This document shows, in pieces, positions 56,684 to 64,000 of a stretch of 64,000 bases of DNA. Position 1 is the first letter of the stretch; the number at the start of each line of letters is the position of its first letter. The translations under genes and the position numbers were made by a program. Below the pieces are notes generated by a model, which was not told the DNA's origin, searched no databases, and worked only from the letters and a program-made list of their open reading frames with translations. This DNA is from Adiantum capillus-veneris (taxonomy: Eukaryota > Streptophyta > Polypodiopsida > Polypodiales > Pteridaceae), in the NCBI GenBank assembly GCA_014529385.2, contig CM043970.1:45474279-45538278 (forward strand). The letters run 5' to 3'.

Positions 56684-57896
56684 ATGTAGGCACCGCCTGT
56701 TGCTCTGTACTCGGTAGCGCAAGAGAAGAAGCTCCTCCTTAAGCAAGCCCAACCTCCGATATTTAAGGGCGAGGGGGCAAATGTGGAGAGAGATGCGGAA
56801 GTGTGGATGGAAGCCATGGACGATTACTTTGAAGCTGCGAGGACCCAACCCGTAAATCAGACCATGCTTGCAATGTTCCGCTTGACTGGCGATGCCAAGA
56901 TATGGTGGAAGCAACATTGCAAGGACATGGATATTAAGGGATCTTCCCAATCCTGGGAAGACATCAAAGCTGCGATAATGGGCCGTTATTTACCACCTGC
57001 CTATAGAACCTTGAAGATGAATGAATTCTTCTCACTTCGGCAGTTGAATTCATCTGTCGAAGAATATTATGCAAAGTTTGTCACTCTTCGGAGATATGCT
57101 CCTAAGATGACCTTGGAACAACAGGTGGCAAGGTTCTGCCAAGGGCTAATCGACCCTTTGAATACGCGGTTGGAAGCTCTCAGGCTGACAACACTACAGG
57201 ATGCTTTGTTAAGGGCCAAGCCGTTAGCTAAAGAGATTCAGAGGGCTACCCAAGATAGTCAATACTATTTGTCAAAGAGGGCCAGGACAGACAACTAGAG
57301 TAACAGACCAATCAACCCTACATACGACCATCGTCCGGTAGTAGCTACTACGGAAGCACTGAGTTTCCCAATATAAAATGTCTTGAATGCCAGGAGTTTG
57401 GACATTACAAAAGCCGATGTCCAAAAAGGATTTCCCAAACATCCGGTGCTAATAATGTACCTCTAAACATCAACGGGCCAAGACGTTAGCTAAAGAGATT
57501 CAGAGGGCTACCCAAGATAGTCAATACTATTTGTCAAAGAGGGCCAGGACAAACAACTAGAGTAACAGACCAATCAACCCTACATACGACCATCATCCGG
57601 TAGTAGCTACTACGGCAGCACTGAGTTTCCCAATATAAAATGTCTTGAATGTCAGGAGTATGGACATTACAAAAGCCGATGTCCAAAAAGGATTTCCCAA
57701 ACATCCGGTGCTAATAATGTACCTCTAAACATCAACGAGCGAGGTCAACCAAACGAAAGAGGAGGCCGAGGGAGAAGAAACATAGGACCAGGAAGCGGAG
57801 CTTTCACTAATGCCGCAATGAGACAACCAACTGTGGGTGACGAAGCTGATGAGAGAGAAGCTCTATATGTTACAAATGCTAATCCTAGTGAGCAAT
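56684..57896 (+). pseudogene. Gypsy-type gag with duplicated zinc knuckle
   Basis: Gag of the retrotransposon capsid family. It begins at ATG 56684, immediately followed by a stop, then QEKKLLLKQAQPPIFKGEG. The main open part (56783-57298) shows VWMEAMDDYFEAA, GDAKIWWKQHCKD, WEDIKAAIMGRYLPP, VEEYYAKFVTLRRYAP and QQVARFCQGLIDPLN. A stop and frameshift come before the knuckle C-LE-C-QEFG-H-YKSR-C (about 57373-57420). A 262-bp tandem duplication repeats the gag end and knuckle (second knuckle about 57638-57680, C-LE-C-QEYG-H-YKSR-C). It ends with a basic RGGRGRRN tail and stop at about 57896. No pol follows. Confidence 0.82.
57213..57736. repeat. 262-bp tandem duplication in gag
   Basis: 57213-57474 and 57475-57736 are almost identical (a handful of differences). 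The unit begins GGGCCAAG and ends ACATCAAC. Because 262 is not a multiple of three it shifts the frame. Confidence 0.93.
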
Positions 57897-58047
57897 AATT
57901 CAAGCACCAAGATCTCATCAAAGTTCAGCAGAACAAGACGCATAAAGCTAAAGACATACTTTAGACAAAGGATATATATACCTAAGTAGTTAGCATAAAA
58001 TTTACCCAGATGTATTCTTGAGATGAGGACATCTCAAATTTCTCATG

Positions 58048-58057
58048 TTGGGGACGA
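58048..58057 (+). promoter_or_regulatory. Polypurine-like tract of the gag-only element
   Basis: TTGGGGACGA followed by TGTAAGGTCTC, the usual arrangement before a Gypsy 3' LTR. However the 5' region does not begin with TGTAAGG, which weakens the call. Confidence 0.5.
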
Positions 58058-59021
58058 TGTAAGGTCTCTGACCCCGATCAGAAGATCACCCTTGTACGGG
58101 AGATCACCCTTGTGAGAGAAGGAGATAGAGCCCAAGGGCGGGCAAATGAGACCACTCCACAGAGTGTCCAGGCAAAGGCATAGACCAAAGAGAAAAAGGG
58201 GCCAAGGAGGAGTCGAATAGAGGGAGAAGGTCAAAGTCAAAATTGAGTACTATAAGGTGAGCCTAAAGAGGGTAAAAATTGAAAGATAAAAAATAAAAAA
58301 TAAAAAAGCTAGGGGGCAATAGCGACATCGCTAATGCCCCCCTCCCCCAAGTGCAAAGAGTGAAGATGAGAGAGATAGAGCAAAGCGGTGCCCCCTTTCC
58401 CAAACTGCCAATTCAAGGTGCCAAGTGGACCAATTAAAGTACAAATTTCCAAATTAAAGGCCCCCCCCTATAAAAGTCAAAAATGGATCAAATTTGGGGC
58501 TTTTTTCTTGGCCTTTTGGAGTGTCGTTTGAAGCCTGCAAAGTGGAGTTCTCTAGCAAGCTAGCCCCTTCGTAACTTTTTCTTGAAAATGGCCATGGTGA
58601 TGGCAGTGCAAGCCGGTGTATATGTTTTCTGAAGTACAATCAAGCCACAGTTACCTCCCGTGCTGTTGTTTCCCCTTTTCCACTTCTCTTTCTCCCACTT
58701 TCATGTTTCTCCTCGGTGCCGGCTGTGTGGAAGTGTGTGCCCCCCCCCCCCCCCCCCCGGATCGACGGTGTTTTGAGTGAGAGAGTGACATTAAGTGCCT
58801 GTGTGCATGTGTAAGGGTGGAGACATGCAGTGGTAGTAGGTGTACCTTGTGTGGTGGTTTGTAGAGTGTGTGATCAGTGGCAATTGAGCATGCGATGGTC
58901 TGCTAGTGTAAGGTGTTTTTTTGAAAGTGTTTTCTGAGAGGATAGGGGTGCCGTGAATACCCTGAGTTATAAAGAGGCTCTTTTGTTTGTGCTGGGCGTG
59001 TTCCCCCATTTCTCCTCTCCA
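58058..59021 (+). repeat. Presumed 3' LTR region of the gag-only element
   Basis: Begins TGTAAGGTCTCTGACC and ends CTCTCCA next to the duplicated TCGT. It includes the palindrome ATAGCGACATCGCTAATG (about 58319-58337), an AAATAAAAAA stretch (58288-58310) and a C18-19 run at 58740-58758. Similarity to the 5' region is patchy. Confidence 0.4.
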
Positions 59022-59780
59022 TCGTGCTGCTCATGGTGGATGAAATGAGCATAAGAGTTAAAGTCTATTAACTTACAATTGGTGGAGTGTCATAGAGTCC
59101 CACACTCACGCACAGTGCACAATAAGATGAGAGCACATATCCTCGACAATGAAAACCATTCTTAAATGGGTGCCATCTTGCAAAGCCATGCCATATGCTT
59201 TCATAGGTCTAACTTCTTTCTAAAGAAACCTCAAAATCTTTCTTGCACAACATATTCTTTTCCATGCATTTTTATGTATGCATAAATAGGATGCCCTACC
59301 ATTGGACATATGCATTTGACAATCTTTTTTGCTTCCACCTATGGACCTTGAGTGGACTACAATAGGCAAACCAATGTTCCATCATGCTACCCTCTCATAT
59401 TTGCTATCTTTTCAATTCCATATCTAGCAGTAAGTAATCCCTTGAGTACTTTATTAATATTTCCCATGCTAATAAGTACCCCAATAATGTGCATATCCCA
59501 AAGGCACTTTTTTCCCACTTGGTTTTTTTCCCTTTGGTCATCCAGGTATTAGACCCTAATTTAGAACCTTATCATTCTACTTCCCTTGTACATACTTTTC
59601 ATAAATAAATAGCAGCCTGATCATTATGCTATTACAACAGACAAATGCAACATTCTCTCTCAACATTAGACATATTCGGACCAATGAAGGCTGTAGCAAA
59701 TTGAACCTCATCAACAAATTCAACAACAAATGAAGACGATCAGCCCATCAACAACCAATCAAAAACCTTCCACAGCTAAG
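59022..59780 (+). repeat. 3' tail of the outer large element, truncated before its LTR
   Basis: Aligns with 48525-49248 of the inner copy (GATGAAATGAGCATAAGAG, CTATTAACTTACAATTGGTG, CAACCAATCAAAAACCTTCC). It stops at CCTTCCACAGC, before the hairpin, polypurine tract and LTR seen in the inner copy. Confidence 0.8.
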
Positions 59781-59820
59781 AGTGTAACATAACTAACTGC
59801 AACCATCAGAAAAAAGGCAG

Positions 59821-60185
59821 TATAGCCAGTATAACCAACTGTTTATTTTAGACAATAGTATTTGATGTCATGCTCCAGCACAGTAGCAGAGGAACAGTCA
59901 GTACCAGGTAGAGAATCCAAACGTCCTATACTGATGTGGACACAACTGTACCAAAAGATGGCAGCAAAAACCAGTGTACCATTTTGCAGTGGACACAATT
60001 GTACCAAGTATAATTATAACCAGTATAACCAACTCTTTACTTTTGAAAATAGTATTTGATGTCATACTCCAGAATAGTAGCAGAGGATTAGTCAGTACCA
60101 GGTAGAGAAGCCAAAACAGCATCCCATACTGATGTGGACATAATTGTACCAAAAAATGGCAGCCAAAACTAGTGTACCATTTTGC
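59821..60185. repeat. 194-bp tandem duplication
   Basis: ATAGTATTTGATGTCAT occurs at about 59855 and 60049, and the following block (CAGTACCAGGTAGAGAA, CTGATGTGGACA, CAGTGTACCATTTTGCA) is repeated with moderate divergence. More distant relatives with TAACCAG and CAGTA motifs continue to about 60860. Confidence 0.75.
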
Positions 60186-61434
60186 AATACCCTTAACTCA
60201 TTGATGTTATTCTTAAGTCAAGCAAAGAAATCCTAAAGTGAGTATAGGTAATCAGTGCTATGCAAGAAAGAAAGACCCCCTTGAAAAGATCAGTTATCTC
60301 AGCCCAGTGATATGAGCTAGTGAGAAGAAGTATACTCATGATAGTTTTCCAGAAGCCAAGATAGGTAAACATCCAATGACAGCTACAATTATAACTATCA
60401 GAATATTGCAGTATTCTAGTAATCAAGAAAATCTATGCATAACCAGCACCACCACCAGGCTTTTAGCCTTTACACTCACCATCTGATTGTAAACAAATCC
60501 AAAAAAGTATATATATGATAAGTTAGATTTTATATTCTAGCACAGTAGCAATCAGAAAACTAGAGTGAATGTATGCAGTCAGTATCAAGCAAAAAGAAGA
60601 AGAAGGCTCCATTTGTAAAGATCAGTTAAATCATCCCAACTCTGTTAAATGGAAGAACCAGACCCTGCTATTATTCAAACATCATGAAGATGTAGAGACT
60701 GTGTATAACCAGCTAGCTTAGGCCAAGTAAAAGCTCCCCCCCTTTTTTTTTTAATGTAACATCACCAACTGCAGCCATCACAGAATGGCAGTATAACCAG
60801 TAACCCTCCTTCCATTACTCAGAAAAAGTCATGGATAACCAGCACCTCACCGGGCATTCAGCCTTTATATTCCCCATCAGTGTCAAAACACCAAAATAAT
60901 CACCATATGAAAGATTCGATGTTATCTACTAGTATTACAACTTTAACAAAGCCATCAGATTTAAAACATTCCTACCTGTGAGGCACCGGGTGTCCAACAT
61001 TATGTTTTCAAGAGATGAATCAACAGCACCATTCCTTCCTCTCATTCTCTCCCAAGAAAAATAACAAAGTCTAAGTGAGGGAGCAAAAGATCCCTCACCT
61101 CTTTATATATGGTCTTGAAGCACCAAGAAGGATCTCATAATGCACTCTTTAATGTGATAGCAGCCTGGTTTAGAGCCCGAGCAAATGCAAGATACCGCAA
61201 CAGAGTCAATCCCCAAAGAGATTCGGGGCCGCGATACAGTATGAGAGCCACGACAGTTTGATGAAAACCAAGTAGAGTCAATGAACTGGAAAGCCGCCCA
61301 AATACTCAAGAGGCCAAAGTATAGGTTTGTAGTTAAGGGGTAGTATCCATAGGGTAGCCCCAAAAGTTGGTAAAAAAGCACTAACTTCACCAGCAGTTGT
61401 ACAGCACAGGGTAGCAACTCAGTTTTACCAAGTG
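60186..61434. other. No gene recognised
   Basis: Repetitive AT-rich sequence with recurring TATAACCAG, CATCAGAA and CAGTATAACC strings. No convincing ORF. Confidence 0.45.
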
Positions 61435-61481
61435 AGTGTGTGTGTGTATGTGTGTGTAGCTATGGTCAGCTTGCTGTGACA

Positions 61482-61550
<69 letters not shown>
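61435..61550. repeat. (TG)n microsatellite, two arrays
   Basis: TG runs at 61435-61459 (with one interruption) and 61484-61550, about 67 bp uninterrupted. The Cys-Val open frames here are artefacts. Confidence 0.95.
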
Positions 61551-61552
<2 letters not shown>

Positions 61553-63090
61553 CAAATAGCTCAAAAGAGCGTCATGCTCACAAGATTCGATCTGCACATG
61601 GAAGCGTCATCAGGGCCACTATCCCACCTACCAGCATTATATGGTTTTGTATACAAGATTTCCTCAAACAAAAACATATCTGACAAATTTAATTTTATAA
61701 CCAATCCAAGGAGTATGCCATCAGTAAAACCAACCAATGACGATATTCCAAATTGTGTGTGCATAATGCCAATTCCTAAAAATTTCGCCAGTATTTTCTT
61801 TGTTTTGGATCATGTTTGCAAAAATTTCCACTTACTTCCATCTCTCGCGAGACCCTCATAGGAGGTTGAATGCACAAAAGGTTCCATTGATAAAAGATTA
61901 TTCAAGGACTATATTGTTCTCCTTAAGCTTGTCGGCGAAATGAGTAAATTTATGACAACATATCCTCTATGTTTCACTCCACTAATCCGATCAAAAATTT
62001 ATGATTGTGTCCTAACAAGAATGCGTCATGGCTTGATCTTCATGTCTATAAAATCTTAATTGAGTATACAAGTAAAAAATTCTAAATGTACTAAGTAGGT
62101 GCACATGCACCTACCTATCTGTTACCCGAATGCTGCCATCCTTTGATTATTTGAAGTTGTTTCCATCTCATGAGTTGCATCGATGTGTGTACATGCTCTC
62201 CACGTCATGTGTGTGCACGCATGGCACAAGAGAGGCTACACAGCAGTGGTTCAATTACAGATCATGCATACACGAAGGGGTTCTAGAAAAGAATGCCTTA
62301 CTAGTTTGTTGAATATGCGCATGCATGTATGTGTGTTCAATGTACTCAACAATGTGGTGCACGCGCGCGCACGCGCATGCACGTGTGTGTTGTTATGGGC
62401 GTGTAGAAGATGCAGAAGAGAGGGTATTGAAACCAAGCTTGAGCTAGAAAACGTACCAACAGAAGTAGATTATGAGACCTTGAACCTGTAGAGAACGTAT
62501 GCGATTATATAGCTAGAGCTGGGATCAACACCCTGAAGTCCCCTAATACATGTGTATCCACATGCGCATGACTCTGTGTGTGTGCGCGTGCGCATGTTTG
62601 TGTGGCAGAGAGAGCGCGCTCTATCCAAGTGGAAACACAGGTGAGCAATACGTGTATAATGGGCAGGTAGGTGGGCACGCTATGATAAAGGGAGGGTAAT
62701 CGGTTAGTCCTATGAGGATGCAACAAGAGATGAGATAATATACTAGAAGTGCTGCCATGAATTTGATAATGTACAAGGGTAGTGGGTCGAGTAGGCACTC
62801 TTTAATGTTTCCCATGCAGAGGAAAGATAAGATGGTCTCATGACCTTGGTGACTCAACAACCATATAAGTGGGTATTCATTCCCAAGCATGTGTTTGATT
62901 GCGAACATGCATATGCGGGATGTGCTTACTCCCATATCGGCAAGATGGTGTTAAGTCGGTTTTGTAAGTACGACCAATTGAAGCTAGGGTTTAGTACCAG
63001 GTGTTAAACTCAATATTTCTACCCATGTATGGGTATATGTGAAGACAACCATGGACATGCTTAGGTTACCTACATTAGTTTTTTGTGATG

Positions 63091-63092
<2 letters not shown>
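61551..63092. other. No gene recognised; GC-alternating tract
   Basis: No known protein motif. At 62360-62395 the sequence GCACGCGCGCGCACGCGCATGC alternates purine and pyrimidine. Short CA/GT-rich stretches follow near 62570-62600. Confidence 0.5.

Positions 63093-63129
<37 letters not shown>
63093..63129. repeat. (GT)n microsatellite
   Basis: About 37 bp of GT dinucleotides. Confidence 0.93.
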
Positions 63130-63131
<2 letters not shown>

Positions 63132-63216
63132 CTTCTCTCAACCCCAAGGAGAAGTTCATTTGGTGATATTGAGTGTTACAAGGCAAGGAATTGTCAGCTA
63201 GATAAGTGTGCATGTA

Positions 63217-63220
<4 letters not shown>

Positions 63221-63312
<92 letters not shown>
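63221..63312. repeat. Long (TG)n microsatellite
   Basis: 92 bp of uninterrupted TG, the longest simple repeat in the window, preceded by GTATGTATG. Confidence 0.95.
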
Positions 63313-63313
<1 letters not shown>

Positions 63314-63658
63314 TATACATGTGTGTGGGTGTCCCATTCCACCCTCACTTTTTTGTATTCTTAAATTTTATTAGCTTGGAAAATTTTCTAAGAATTCTGT
63401 TTTATAATATACATAAGATCAATGAGTCGGTTTCTAACATACCACTTAAAGGTACACCCTTTTCTATTGTCAAATCCGTCTAATATAAAATTTCAACCTG
63501 CCTCTAGTATATTTCAATTTTATAACACCCTTAAACACTTAAAATCTAGCGGACCCTTAGAAATTTTCATACAAAGGGCTAAATCAAAATCTCAAGAGTT
63601 TGAAAACAACATTCACTCCAATAAAGGTTTTTCCAAGTCTATAGTTCTATGGTGTTGT

Positions 63659-64000
63659 TGTTAGGAAATAAGACGTAGCTAAATAGATAATTGAGTAGAT
63701 TACTTAATGGAGAGAGACAGATCTACATACACGAGATTATAGAGTAGAGAGAGAGAGAGACAGAGTACACGCGATATACGTGGTTCACCCAATGTGGGCT
63801 ACGTCCACGGGAAAGCAGCCACTCAATGGCTTTAGTACTTCAAAACAAGAAGTAGTTTACAAAGGGATTATACCCTTTTGGAGCTCCCGCCTTGCTTCAC
63901 TCTCACCACCTCACACCCACCTTGTTGCATCAACTTCACACTATGAAATGTGTGTAGAAATGGCCTCCTTTTATAGGCCAAAAGGGCTGCCCTCTCTCAT
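63659..64000 (-). repeat. LTR, same family as the solo LTR, running off the window
   Basis: Plus-strand TGTTAGGAAATAAGACG and the sequence to the window end is the reverse complement of about 26921 down to 26575, with moderate divergence. Shared strings include CTACGTCCACGGGAAAGCAG and CACCCAATGTGGGCTACG. The TATA box reads TATAAAA on minus at 63975-63969. No primer-binding site lies to the left, so it is a 3' LTR or a solo LTR. Confidence 0.88.

Larger units (their letters stand above)
53332..59021 (+). mobile_element. 5.7-kb gag-only LTR-type insertion in the outer large element
   Basis: Comparison with the uninterrupted inner copy (about 48515-48540) defines the insertion: left flank AAGTCGT (to 53331), right flank TCGTGCTGCTCATGG (from 59022), with TCGT duplicated. 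It starts TGGTGCAGCC and ends CTCTCCA. Inside are a GC-richer 5' region (53332-55852), a primer-binding site (55855), an unknown ORF, gag, and a polypurine-like tract before 58058. No protease, RT, RNase H or integrase is present between gag and that tract. The presumed LTRs are not near-identical and share only short motifs, so the exact structure is uncertain. Confidence 0.65.

Noticed and set aside
63039-63483. Cys-Val and His-Thr open frames, also at 61484-61861 and 11981-12252
   Set aside because: Translations of TG/CA microsatellites.
1-64000. tRNA, rRNA and other structural RNA genes
   Set aside because: No cloverleaf with A and B boxes and no rRNA-like stretch was noticed by eye; a tRNAscan or Rfam search would be needed to exclude small RNAs.

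Overview
The window is repeat-dense nuclear DNA of a land plant, most likely a fern (possibly another non-seed plant). Two things point there. The only intact host-type gene is a microbial-type terpene synthase (15805-17229, minus), a family known from non-seed land plants and absent from seed plants. A broken PLS-type pentatricopeptide-repeat gene (about 32640-33110, minus) also fits plants with heavy organelle RNA editing. Nearly everything else is mobile-element sequence or unassigned AT-rich DNA. The species cannot be named from sequence alone.

Layout. 1-2480: 5' end of a minus-strand Gypsy-like element (LTR remnant, primer-binding site, 60-bp repeats, gag with four CCHC knuckles). 2660-4240: decayed reverse transcriptase of Penelope-like type (plus). 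5600-6410 and 7913-10260: two copies of a dispersed repeat whose internal minisatellites have different periods. 10351-10561: homopolymer-rich foldback. 11840-13975: hAT transposase remnant. 15805-17229: terpene synthase with candidate promoter. 17450-22150: AT-rich with no recognisable gene. 22150-23181: plus-strand Copia fragment, cut inside its reverse transcriptase by a minus-strand Copia element (23182-30436), which itself holds a solo LTR with a perfect target duplication (26116-26921). 30437-31223: Gypsy gag remnant. 32640-33110: PPR pseudogene.

From 33786 to 59780 there is a nested stack that can be resolved by comparing its copies. A large LTR element of unknown type (33786-38856, then 50277-59780) was hit by a second member of its own family (38857-50276, both LTRs present). 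That second member carries a 1.3-kb TTAA-flanked DNA transposon in its leader. The outer element was hit again further right by a 5.7-kb insertion (53332-59021) that has a primer-binding site, an unknown ORF and gag, but no pol. The large family encodes a roughly 1,470-codon polyprotein, now broken, with a knuckle-like motif, retropepsin-like motifs and a Trp-rich tail; I find no reverse transcriptase, RNase H or integrase. It looks like a non-autonomous LARD-type retrotransposon. From 59781 to the end there are tandem duplications, long TG arrays and, at the edge, a minus-strand LTR of the same family as the solo LTR.

How the parts relate. The terpene synthase probably acts alone: there are no neighbouring pathway genes. 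The mobile elements explain most of the sequence, and their order of insertion can be read from target duplications and empty-site comparisons inside the window.
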